Assembly (NCBI GenBank): GCA_041749275.1
Contig: JBGTBQ010000209.1
Coordinates: 1-20,858 of the forward strand
Direction: 5' to 3'
Length of the DNA: 20,858 nt
Source: JBGTBQ01 sp041749275
Lineage (GTDB): Bacteria > Acidobacteriota > Blastocatellia > Pyrinomonadales > Pyrinomonadaceae
The notes below the pieces were generated by a model. The model did no database searches. It saw nothing but the letters and a program-made list of their open reading frames with translations, and was not told the DNA's origin. Positions 8,748 to 15,395 of the stretch are shown piece by piece; within the stretch, counting starts at the first letter, position 1; each line of letters begins with the position of its first letter. The position numbers and the translations under genes are program-made.

Positions 8748-8767
8748 TTTCACGCGCGAGCGTGAAA
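8748..8767 (+). terminator. Terminator-like hairpin after the signalling cluster
   Basis: TTTCACGC (8748-8755) and GCGTGAAA (8760-8767) form a perfect 8-bp stem with loop GCGA. A-rich sequence lies before it and TGTTTT after it. It is about 205 bases downstream of the last kinase stop codon, so it may end that transcript. The T-run is short and interrupted. Confidence 0.5.
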
Positions 8768-8956
8768 TGTTTTCGGGCAAAACGACATATATAGTTGAAG
8801 CGAAAGCACGCGCGCATCGAGATGTCCCGTTTCGGGGGACGCGGATTCGCCGGGCGCGTGAAGTATTCGTCAGCGGATTCCGAGTTGAAGTTCTGTCATT
8901 TCTCACCCCGGACGCGATGCGGGTTCGAGGATTCTCCACCGATCCGGCCCGTCAAC

Positions 8957-8981
8957 GCCTACGTGCTTCACCTGCGTAGGC
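8957..8981. repeat. Short inverted repeat GCCTACG/CGTAGGC
   Basis: A perfect 7-bp inverted repeat with an 11-base loop lies in the middle of the gene-free region. It has no T-run, so it is not a typical terminator. Its role is unknown. Confidence 0.4.
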
Positions 8982-9139
8982 CGCGGATTTGAACATCGGA
9001 GCGAGTGCTGATCCGCTCTCTTGCCCCTGTTAGCGGTCTCGCTATGAACTCCCCATCGCCACGCCTTAGAGCGCCCGCCCCACATCCGCTTCTCGTATTC
9101 CTCAGCGTCGAAGCCCAGTTGTAACGACCCCTCACCCCT

Positions 9140-9210
9140 GCCCGCCGCCTTCTGGCGGGCGAAAGCGGAAGAGGCCGCCCGCTGCCCCCGCGGCGGGCGG
9201 CCTCTTCCGC
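9140..9210. repeat. Two adjacent GC-rich hairpins, the second with a perfect 18-bp stem
   Basis: GCCCGCC (9140-9146) pairs with GGCGGGC (9154-9160). Four bases later, GCGGAAGAGGCCGCCCGC (9165-9182) pairs perfectly with 9193-9210 across a 10-base loop. Neither is followed by a T-run on either strand. The structure lies upstream of the cytochrome promoter and could be a factor-assisted transcription barrier, a protein-binding palindrome or a dispersed repeat. Confidence 0.75.
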
Positions 9211-9278
9211 GTAGCGTGATGATCCCTAAAGTTTCGCGCGGGGCCGGCTGCGGGTTAAGTCAATAGTAATTGTTTCTA

Positions 9279-9306
9279 TTGCAAAAAAAGATGAGAAGAG
9301 TATGAT
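9279..9306 (+). promoter_or_regulatory. Candidate promoter of the di-haem cytochrome gene
   Basis: TTGCAA (9279-9284), a 16-base A/G-rich spacer and TATGAT (9301-9306) lie in a locally AT-rich patch that contrasts with the surrounding GC-rich DNA. Transcription from here would give a leader of about 80 bases. Confidence 0.55.
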
Positions 9307-9382
9307 GAGGCGCGATTTATTTCCCCCGCCATTTTTCGTCCCCGACGGCTTTTTAAACATCAGTCCAGCCAGAGGTCTCACG

Positions 9383-9389
9383 AAAGGAG
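9383..9389 (+). promoter_or_regulatory. Strong ribosome-binding site deciding the cytochrome start
   Basis: AAAGGAG lies four bases before ATG 9394. It is the strongest Shine-Dalgarno I noticed in the window and fixes the start directly before a signal peptide. Confidence 0.75.
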
Positions 9390-9393
9390 TGTT

Positions 9394-10803
9394 ATGAACG
9401 CCACCAAGCGTCTCAAGATATTTATCGCCTTCGCTTTCGCCGCCGCCTTTGCCGCTTCGCTCGCGGGCGGCGCGGGCGCGGACGCGCAGCAAAAGCCGAA
9501 ACCGGGCGACCCACGGAACTCCTCTTTCACGCCCGTGGTCGAGGAGCCTTTCGACGTAGTCAGGGCGCGCGACAAGGCGGCGCACGCGCGCGTCATGGCC
9601 GCCGCCCGCAAACTGCTCGAAGACCGCTACGACTTAGCGCGGCGGGTTGACCCGAACGTGAAGATGACGCGCGGCAAAGCCATCCCCGTGGGGCCGACCG
9701 CGCGGCTCCGGCAGGGCGTGACGTGGGAGCAGTTGGGGCGCATGTCGCCCGACGAGATTAGCGAGAAAAATCTCTTCCCCTACCTGCCGCTCCCGCACGT
9801 CAACCATCCGGTCGGCGGGATGGTCTTCCCGCAGGTACATGTCAAGGCACAGCCGCGGCTCGAACGCTTCGATATGGAGTTCGACATCCCGGATCATTTC
9901 CTCCCCGAATTCCCGCCCGCCATCTTTCTCACCACGCGCCCCGACCTCGGCGATGTGTCGAAGGGGCAGCTCGTCACGATTGAGAATTTCTACGAGCTAT
10001 TCAACGGCATCCTCAACCCGAAGCAGCTCGATGGGCTGCGCCTGCTCGTGACGCAGTTCCCGCAGCAGCAGTTCAACTCGACCGCCGACCGCAAGACCGA
10101 GCGTGCGGACGGCATGATCGGCGTCACCTGCTTAGACTGTCACGTCAACGGCCACACACTCGGCGCGGCGCACCTCGTCGGCGACATTCGCCCGCAGGAG
10201 AACCGGCGACGGATTGAAACTCCGAGTTTGCGCGGCGTCAACATCCAGCGTCTGTTCGGCTCGCAGCGCGCGCTCCGCACGGTCGAGGACTTCACCGAGT
10301 TCGAGCAGCGCGCCGCTTACTTCGACGGCGACCCGGTGCTCGCGGCCAAGAAGGGCGTGAACACGCTGGATCGCGCTCTGCACGTCCACGCGATGGCGGA
10401 GTTTCAGGAGTTGCTTGCCTTTCCGCCCGCGCCGAAGCTGAACCTCTACGGGCGGCTCGACCGCCGCAAGGCCAGCCCGGCGGAAGTGCGCGGCGAGGAG
10501 CTGTTCTTCGGCAAGGCCAACTGCGCCACGTGCCACGCGCCGCCCTACTACACGGACGGTCTGATGCACGACCTACAGGTCGAGCGTTTCTACAAGCCGC
10601 GCATGGAGGGCGGCATGATGATTACCAATCAGGGGCCGATCAAGACCTTTCCCCTGCGCGGCATCAAAGAGTCGCCGCCCTACCTGCACGACGGGCGGCT
10701 GCTCACGCTCGAAGACACGGTCGAGTTCTTCAACCTCGTCCTTGAACTGAATCTCGCGGCGACAGAGAAGTCAGACCTCGTTGCCTTCCTGCGCGCTTTG
10801 TAG
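9394..10803 (+). CDS. Secreted di-haem cytochrome c, MauG/cytochrome c peroxidase type
   Basis: The protein has 469 residues. A signal peptide (basic start, Ala-rich core, probable cleavage after ADA31) sends it to the periplasm, where haem is attached. Two CxxCH sites are present: CLDCH at 246-250 and CATCH at 377-381. After the second, TFPLRGIKESPPYLHDG and TLEDTVEFF match the C-terminal signature of the CcpA/MauG family, which reduces peroxide or does long-range oxidation. The first haem site lies unusually far in, after about 215 mature residues that I do not recognise (DIPDHFLPEFPPAIFL is one conserved-looking patch), so peroxidase activity is not assured. A strong ribosome-binding site fixes the start. 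The gene is transcribed alone from its own promoter and ends at a hairpin terminator shared with a convergent gene. Confidence 0.85.
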   Translation: MNATKRLKIFIAFAFAAAFAASLAGGAGADAQQKPKPGDPRNSSFTPVVEEPFDVVRARDKAAHARVMAAARKLLEDRYDLARRVDPNVKMTRGKAIPVGPTARLRQGVTWEQLGRMSPDEISEKNLFPYLPLPHVNHPVGGMVFPQVHVKAQPRLERFDMEFDIPDHFLPEFPPAIFLTTRPDLGDVSKGQLVTIENFYELFNGILNPKQLDGLRLLVTQFPQQQFNSTADRKTERADGMIGVTCLDCHVNGHTLGAAHLVGDIRPQENRRRIETPSLRGVNIQRLFGSQRALRTVEDFTEFEQRAAYFDGDPVLAAKKGVNTLDRALHVHAMAEFQELLAFPPAPKLNLYGRLDRRKASPAEVRGEELFFGKANCATCHAPPYYTDGLMHDLQVERFYKPRMEGGMMITNQGPIKTFPLRGIKESPPYLHDGRLLTLEDTVEFFNLVLELNLAATEKSDLVAFLRAL

Positions 10804-10832
10804 CATCAGCAGGGTTAGCGCCGAGGAACATA

Positions 10833-10867
10833 AAAAGGGGCGGACGCTTCCAGCGTCCGCCCCTTTT
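10833..10867. terminator. Bidirectional intrinsic terminator between convergent genes
   Basis: AAAAGGGGCGGACGCT (10833-10848) and AGCGTCCGCCCCTTTT (10852-10867) form a perfect 16-bp stem with loop TCC. The A and T ends make it usable from both sides. It lies 30 bases after the cytochrome stop and 71 bases after the stop of the convergent DUF2383 gene. Confidence 0.85.
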
Positions 10868-10924
10868 CCCCTTGTCCCCCTTGTTCCCCTTGTCCCCCTT
10901 GCTCCCCTTGTTCCCCCTTGCTCC
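10868..10924. repeat. Tandem 9-mer-like GTCCCCCTT/GTTCCCCTT repeat
   Basis: Directly after the terminator, six imperfect units of about nine bases (variants of gtccccctt, gttcccctt, gctcccctt) run to the end of the DUF2383 gene's trailer. One strand is almost pure pyrimidine. The complementary strand would read as a collagen-like Gly-Asn-Lys-Gly repeat, but no gene there is credible. Confidence 0.8.
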
Positions 10925-10937
10925 GAAAGCTGACCCC

Positions 10938-11393
10938 TTACGCGCCCGCGCCGCTCGCCTTCTCCAGCGTGCGAATGCGGTCGTGCGCCTGCTTGACCTC
11001 GGCGAACTGACGTTCGACGACGGTGCGGATGTTGGCCGGCAGGTCTTCGTTGAGCGCATCACGATAGGCGCTCACCGCCGAGTCTTCGCCGCGCTCGCAC
11101 TCGGAGATGATCGCGCTCTCGTCCTGCCCCGTCACCGTGCTCTTGATGTTGATCCAGCCGCGATGAAGCGTGGCCGCGACGCTGCCCATGTTTTCCGGGT
11201 CGCCGCCGAGCCGGCGTACTTCATCCTGCAACTCGCCGACGAACTTCGCGCGCTGCTGCGAGTAGTGGCCGAAGAGCGTCTTCAGTTCCGAATTCTCCAC
11301 GCCCTCGGCGGCGGTCTGGAAGCCGTTCTGCCCGTCGCGGCAAGTTTCAATCAAACCGTTGAGTGTCGAGATGACGTTGTCGTTGTCTGCCAT
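10938..11393 (-). CDS. PA2169/DUF2383 family four-helix protein
   Basis: The protein has 151 residues, hydrophilic and helical throughout, without signal peptide or membrane segment. The opening (VISTLNGLIETCRDGQNGF), the central ELKTLFGHYSQQRAKFVGELQ, GSVAATLHRGWINIKS and the acidic helix ESAIISECERGEDSAVSAYRD are typical of DUF2383/PA2169 proteins. That family has a ferritin-like bundle of unknown function often linked to general stress. Glu residues in the helices could bind metal, but this is inference. ATG 11393 has GGGAGG at a good distance upstream, deciding the start. It lies 65 bases downstream of the rhomboid gene on the same strand and ends before the bidirectional terminator. Confidence 0.88.
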   Translation of the reverse strand: MADNDNVISTLNGLIETCRDGQNGFQTAAEGVENSELKTLFGHYSQQRAKFVGELQDEVRRLGGDPENMGSVAATLHRGWINIKSTVTGQDESAIISECERGEDSAVSAYRDALNEDLPANIRTVVERQFAEVKQAHDRIRTLEKASGAGA

Positions 11394-11458
11394 TGGTATG
11401 TTCCTCCCTTGTTATGTTCGGACGAAAAAGGGCGTGTTGCCGCCCCGATGAAAGTTAA

Positions 11459-12229
11459 TTATGCCCGCGCCGCCGATCTGGCGCCGCCCGCCCCGCGACC
11501 GATGGCGAAGATTTTGATAAGCGCGAGACCGGCGATAAAACCGCCGATGTGCGCCGCGTAGGCCACGCCGCCCTGCTGCGCTCCCTCGCCGAGAAACCCC
11601 GAGGCGCTCACGACTTGAAGCAGAATCCACAAGCCGAGCGCGACATATGCCGGCACCTCCGTGATGGCGCGTATCAGGATCACTTTCACGCGGTTGCCGG
11701 GAAAGAGCAGGAGGTATCCACCCAACACTCCGGAGATCGCGCCCGACGCACCGAGGCTCGGCACCAATGCGTCCGACCCCGACATGTTCATAAAGACGTG
11801 CGCGAGCGAAGCGATCAATCCGCAGATGAGATAGAAACCGAGATACCGCACGCTGCCCAGCACGTTTTCGAGGTTGTCGCCGAATATCCACAGGAACAGC
11901 ATGTTGCCGAAGATATGCGCGATGCTGCCATGCATGAACATCGAAGTGAGCAACGTGATATAGACAGTGAAGGGCGTCGGCTTCAAGCCGGGGATGTGCA
12001 TCTGTTGCTCGCCCACCGGCGTCAGCACGCGCTCGACGCGATCCGGCGTCACTTTATCCTGTCCCGATACGATCTCCGCCGGCACGGTCGAGAAGGCGTA
12101 GGTAAAATCGTCGTTGCCGCCTAGCCCTTGCGCGAAGACGAAGACCAGCACGTTGATGGCAATCAGAATATAGTTGACGACCGGCGTCACGGTTCTGCCG
12201 GTGTTGTCATCGCCAATCGGGAAAATCAT
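11459..12229 (-). CDS. Rhomboid family intramembrane serine protease
   Basis: The protein has 256 residues with about six membrane segments. The catalytic serine lies in GASGAIS (Ser162) and the catalytic His in AAHIGGF (His227). HGSIAHIFGNM supplies the oxyanion-hole His105 and Asn109, spaced as in E. coli GlpG. The dyad is intact, so it should cleave transmembrane helices near the membrane surface; the substrate is unknown. A long loop (about 36-85) between the first and second helices, containing TVPAEIVSGQD, is typical of the larger bacterial and archaeal rhomboid subfamily. Met at 12229 follows AGGAAA at about ten bases, which supports this start. The next gene downstream on the strand encodes the DUF2383 protein. 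Confidence 0.92.
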   Translation of the reverse strand: MIFPIGDDNTGRTVTPVVNYILIAINVLVFVFAQGLGGNDDFTYAFSTVPAEIVSGQDKVTPDRVERVLTPVGEQQMHIPGLKPTPFTVYITLLTSMFMHGSIAHIFGNMLFLWIFGDNLENVLGSVRYLGFYLICGLIASLAHVFMNMSGSDALVPSLGASGAISGVLGGYLLLFPGNRVKVILIRAITEVPAYVALGLWILLQVVSASGFLGEGAQQGGVAYAAHIGGFIAGLALIKIFAIGRGAGGARSAARA

Positions 12230-12693
12230 TATTAAAGTTTCCTCACGAGAGTAACGGCGCTCGGGGGCGCGCGTTCGGCTCCGTTCAGCCGGGCGACAGT
12301 CTCAATCCAGCGAGGCTCCTGCTCGTCTCAATATCTCTGAAGCGAAAATCTTTGTGTGCGGCCAGAATGAAGATACTTGCATCTGCCGTTCCGCGACGCG
12401 CGGTGAGGTTGGCAAACGGCCACACCCCACGTTTTCCCCGCCAAGCGAGCGTGGTGGGCGGTTTTCCGACAGAAACCGGCGGTTTTACAAAGACTGATTC
12501 CGATACGTTGAGACGCGGCGAGGCGCACGCTTTTATGTCGCGCTCGAAGACGACTAACCGTCAAACCAGTCGCTTTCGTCAATCTTTGCCGGACACGCGA
12601 ATGGTGACGCTCGCCGTGCTGCCGAAGCGGTGGCCGAGCGTCGCTGTGAGTCTGTCTTTTGACCGCATGGATTTTCAGCCGGCAGCTACGCCG
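12230..12693. other. 464-base non-coding stretch between rhomboid and symporter genes
   Basis: Both flanking genes are on the minus strand, so this holds the symporter trailer and the rhomboid leader. I see no gene in it. The only clear structure is a short inverted repeat, AAACCG/CGGTTT with a one-base centre (12473-12485), near two further GGTTTTCC-like words; it could be an operator or chance. No convincing terminator or sigma70 promoter stands out. Confidence 0.5.
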
Positions 12694-14187
12694 CTAATCC
12701 AGTATGTCGCGGCTCGACGGCCCGCCCACGACGACGCCGCGTCGCTCAAGCTCCGGCACGTGCGGCTCAAGCAAAGTGTAGCCCTCGCTTCGTGCGACGT
12801 AGGTCGCCGCCGTGATGTCGCCCGCGACGTTCAGGGTCGTGCGGCACATGTCGAGGATGCGATCAACGCCGAGGATGATGGCGATGAGCGCGGGGTTGAT
12901 GTTGTAGGTGGCGAGCATGACGATGATGAACGGGATCGAGCCGGAGGGGACGCCCGCCGTGCCGATGCCGCCGAGGATGGCGAAGTAGGCGATGCCGAGT
13001 TGCTGCCCCAGCGTCAAATCCACGCCCGCGAGCTGCGCGAGAAAGAGCACCGTCACGCCTTCGTAGAGAGCCGTCCCATTCTGGTTGGCGGTCGCGCCCA
13101 CCGTCAGCACGAAGCTGTTGATCTCGCGCGGCACGCCTAAGTTTTCCTCCGAGACGCGCAAGGCCGTGGGCAGCGTCGCGTTCGACGACGAAGTGGAGAA
13201 AGCCGTCAGCATCACGGTCTTGATGCGGCGGAAAAATTCGAGCGGCGAGATGCGCGACAGGAAATAGACGGACAGCGAGTAGACGCCGAACATGTGCAGG
13301 GCGAGGCCGCCGAGCACGGTCAGCATGAACCAGCCGAGGGCTTGCAACAGATCGAGGCCGAAGCGCGCCGTGTTGTTGAAGAGCAGACACGCGACCGCGA
13401 ACGGCGCGACCTTCATGATGAGGTCAATGATCTTCGCCGAGATTTCAAAGAGGGCTTGCAAGACCCGGAGCATCGGCCCCGATACATCGGTCGGAACCAG
13501 CGTCGCGGCGAGGCCGAGCAGGACGGCGAAGAACATCAAGTGGAGCATGTTCGGCGTCTCGCTCGCCACCGCCGCCACCGGATTCGCCGGCACGATGGTC
13601 TTGACCACCTGCATCAAACCAGACTCCGGCGCGGTCGCCTTCGTCGCGTCCGCCACGCGCTTGGTCGCGTCCGTCCCGTAGCGCGCCTGTAAGCCCTGAG
13701 ACGTTGCCTCGTCAATGCGCTCGCCCGGTCTGATTGTGTTCGCCAGCGTCAGGCCGATGACGACCGAGATGGCCGAGATGACGAGCGTATAGGCGAACGA
13801 CTTCAACCCGACGCGCCCCAGCCGACGGATGTCGCCGATGCCGGCCACGCCCACCACCAGCGACGAGAAAACGAGCGGCACGACGATCATCAACAACAGC
13901 CGCAGAAAGAGCGTCCCTATCGGCTCGGTAAAGTTGTTGACGATCCATTCAACGGTCGGGTGCGGGACAAAACTCCCTGCTACTTTGGGATCGGGGATGC
14001 GGAACAGAGTGTATGTCGCCACGCCCGCCACCACGCCCACAATCAAACCGATCAGGATCCGCGTGTGCAGCGCGATCCCCTTCGGCCTGTCCGGCGTCGT
14101 GTCTTTGAGGTCGGTCGTCAGTTCGCGCTCGTAAGCGTCGCGCCCCGCCGCGCTCTTGTTCGTCTCTTTGTCGTTGGTGTCAGCCAT
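12694..14187 (-). CDS. Dicarboxylate/acidic amino acid:cation symporter (DAACS/SDF, GltPh-like)
   Basis: The protein has 497 residues, with a charged cytoplasmic N-terminus of about 38 residues and then the eight-helix, two-hairpin transporter fold. The core aligns with GltPh from memory: hairpin 1 FSTSSSNATLP, helix 7 NQNGT (368-372), hairpin 2 GIGTAGVPSG, and helix 8 DRILDMCRTTLNVAGD. Arg449 matches the GltPh Arg397 that binds the side-chain carboxylate, so the substrate is probably aspartate, glutamate or a C4 dicarboxylate. Helix 7 differs from the usual NMDGT: Asn370 stands where the Na+-ligand Asp312 is expected, so ion coupling may differ. The extracellular side contains a long insert (about 155-205). 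The start codon has no Shine-Dalgarno and lies eight bases from the GGGATGA hairpin that fills the gap to nadK. Confidence 0.92.
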   Translation of the reverse strand: MADTNDKETNKSAAGRDAYERELTTDLKDTTPDRPKGIALHTRILIGLIVGVVAGVATYTLFRIPDPKVAGSFVPHPTVEWIVNNFTEPIGTLFLRLLLMIVVPLVFSSLVVGVAGIGDIRRLGRVGLKSFAYTLVISAISVVIGLTLANTIRPGERIDEATSQGLQARYGTDATKRVADATKATAPESGLMQVVKTIVPANPVAAVASETPNMLHLMFFAVLLGLAATLVPTDVSGPMLRVLQALFEISAKIIDLIMKVAPFAVACLLFNNTARFGLDLLQALGWFMLTVLGGLALHMFGVYSLSVYFLSRISPLEFFRRIKTVMLTAFSTSSSNATLPTALRVSEENLGVPREINSFVLTVGATANQNGTALYEGVTVLFLAQLAGVDLTLGQQLGIAYFAILGGIGTAGVPSGSIPFIIVMLATYNINPALIAIILGVDRILDMCRTTLNVAGDITAATYVARSEGYTLLEPHVPELERRGVVVGGPSSRDILD

Positions 14188-14195
14188 CTTGGGAA

Positions 14196-14289
14196 GGGAT
14201 GAGGGATGAGGGATGAAGGATGAAAAAGAAACCGCTCAACGCACGTCGAACGGTCTTATTTCATCCCTTATCCCTCATCCCTCATCCCT
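14196..14289. repeat. Inverted pair of tandem GGGATGA heptamers (hairpin)
   Basis: Left arm 14196-14223 is GGGATGA three times plus AGGATGA. Right arm 14261-14288 is TCATCCC, TTATCCC, TCATCCC, TCATCCC. They pair at 26 of 28 positions around a 37-base loop. The loop (14231-14254) is itself an imperfect palindrome, and all its mismatches are transitions that would be G-U pairs in minus-strand RNA. It also holds TCGAACGGTC (14246-14255), shared with the loop at 2423-2432. The element fills almost the whole gap between nadK and the symporter gene. Confidence 0.88.
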
Positions 14290-14292
14290 CTT

Positions 14293-15177
14293 TCACCTCC
14301 CCCACTTCAATTTATTCCGCAGGACTTCAAAGTAGTTGCGCGTGTCGGGCTGGACGAGGTTGAAGGCCGCGCGGCTCTTACGCACGACGACGCGGTCTTC
14401 GGCTTCGAGGGGCACGCCGACCTGCCCGTCGAGCGTGAGCGCGACCTCTTCGCGCGCCGTCTTCAGGATCAATTCAAATTCCACGTCGTCCGGAACGACG
14501 AGAGGGCGGTTCGAGAGCGTGTGCGGGCAGATGGGCGTAATCACCACGGCGCTCATCGAAGGGTAGATGACGGGGCCGCCCGCCGAAAGGTTGTAAGCGG
14601 TCGAGCCGGTCGGCGTCGAGATGATGAGTCCGTCGGCGCGGAAGCAGTTGACGAACTTTCCGTCAATCAACGTTTCAATCTCGATGATACGCGCGAGCGC
14701 CGATTTCGAGATCACCACGTCGTTCAGCACGCGGTTGTGAATCAACCGCTCGCCCCGGCGATAGACGGAGGCCGCGAGCATCAGCCGGCGGTCAATCTTG
14801 TACGCGCCTTCGAGGACGGCTTCGAGCGCCGCTTCCATCTCTTCCTGCCGGAACTCGGCGAGGTAGCCGAATGTGCCGTAGTTGATGCCGAGCACTGGCA
14901 CCTCTCGGTCGCCGATGGTGCGCGCCGTAGCGATCATCGTCCCGTCGCCGCCCAAGACGACGATCAGGTCAACCTCCTTGACCAGTTCCTCATGCTCCCG
15001 CGATTCGATGCGACAGCCCGTCTCCACCTCGACCGACTGCCGGTCGAGCAGAGGGCCGCCGACGAGCGCAATCCCGCGCCGCTCGCACCATTCGGCGAGC
15101 CGGCAGATGGTCTTCAGCGCTTCCGGCTGGTGCGGCTTGACGAGGACGCCGACGCGGCGTATCGAAAGCTTCTCCAT
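14293..15177 (-). CDS. nadK: NAD kinase
   Basis: The protein has 294 residues, the usual length for bacterial NAD kinase, which phosphorylates NAD+ to NADP+ in the cytoplasm. The diagnostic GGDGT lies at 76-80, with catalytic Asp78. LGINYGTFGYLAE follows, then the LNDVVI segment (NE/D motif), RADGLIISTPTGSTAYNLSAGGPV and the C-terminal LTLDGQ. All family motifs are intact. Met15177 precedes the first beta strand (IRRVGVLVKP), as expected, though no Shine-Dalgarno is visible. Upstream on the same strand lie a YkgJ-like gene, the restriction-modification pair and tlyA. In mycobacteria tlyA and the NAD kinase gene are adjacent, so an older linkage seems interrupted here. Confidence 0.95.
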   Translation of the reverse strand: MEKLSIRRVGVLVKPHQPEALKTICRLAEWCERRGIALVGGPLLDRQSVEVETGCRIESREHEELVKEVDLIVVLGGDGTMIATARTIGDREVPVLGINYGTFGYLAEFRQEEMEAALEAVLEGAYKIDRRLMLAASVYRRGERLIHNRVLNDVVISKSALARIIEIETLIDGKFVNCFRADGLIISTPTGSTAYNLSAGGPVIYPSMSAVVITPICPHTLSNRPLVVPDDVEFELILKTAREEVALTLDGQVGVPLEAEDRVVVRKSRAAFNLVQPDTRNYFEVLRNKLKWGR

Positions 15178-15395
15178 TTTGCGAACGGGTGCGGCGGAAA
15201 GAGACTACTCGCGCTCGCCGGAGCGCATGGCGGTCGAGCGCCCCCGCAAACTATTGAAATCACGCGGAAAACTTGCGCGGATGATAGCCGCGCGCACGGC
15301 GGGGTGTCAACGGGAAGGAGGAGGAGGCGGGCAACGATGGCAGGCAGTTCAAGCCTTCTCTTTCCGCGGCTTCCGTTGCCATCGCTCGAACATCT

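Larger units (their letters stand above)
8543..9393. other. 851-base region without a supported gene
   Basis: No open frame here has a ribosome-binding site together with recognisable protein content, and short frames on both strands look like chance high-GC frames. I looked for tRNA features around TTCGA motifs (for example near 8920) and found no matching arms. The region contains a terminator-like hairpin (8748-8767), a hairpin GCCTACG/CGTAGGC (8957-8981), two adjacent GC hairpins (9140-9210) and the promoter of the cytochrome gene (9279-9306). Bases 8820-9120 hold nothing I can name. Confidence 0.6.

Noticed and set aside
8900..9050. Possible tRNA around a GGTTCGA motif
   Set aside because: The flanking bases do not form a T arm, and no acceptor or anticodon arm could be paired on either strand.
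10730..11062. Minus-strand frame encoding a collagen-like Gly-Asn-Lys-Gly stretch
   Set aside because: The stretch is the tandem 9-mer repeat in translation. The frame crosses a terminator and overlaps both flanking genes.
12473..12485. AAACCG/CGGTTT inverted repeat as an operator
   Set aside because: Too short and isolated to support a binding site; kept only as a note in the non-coding entry.
12352..13140. Plus-strand frame of 262 codons crossing the rhomboid-symporter gap
   Set aside because: Its second half is antisense to the symporter and its product is low-complexity; the part in the gap has no ribosome-binding site.
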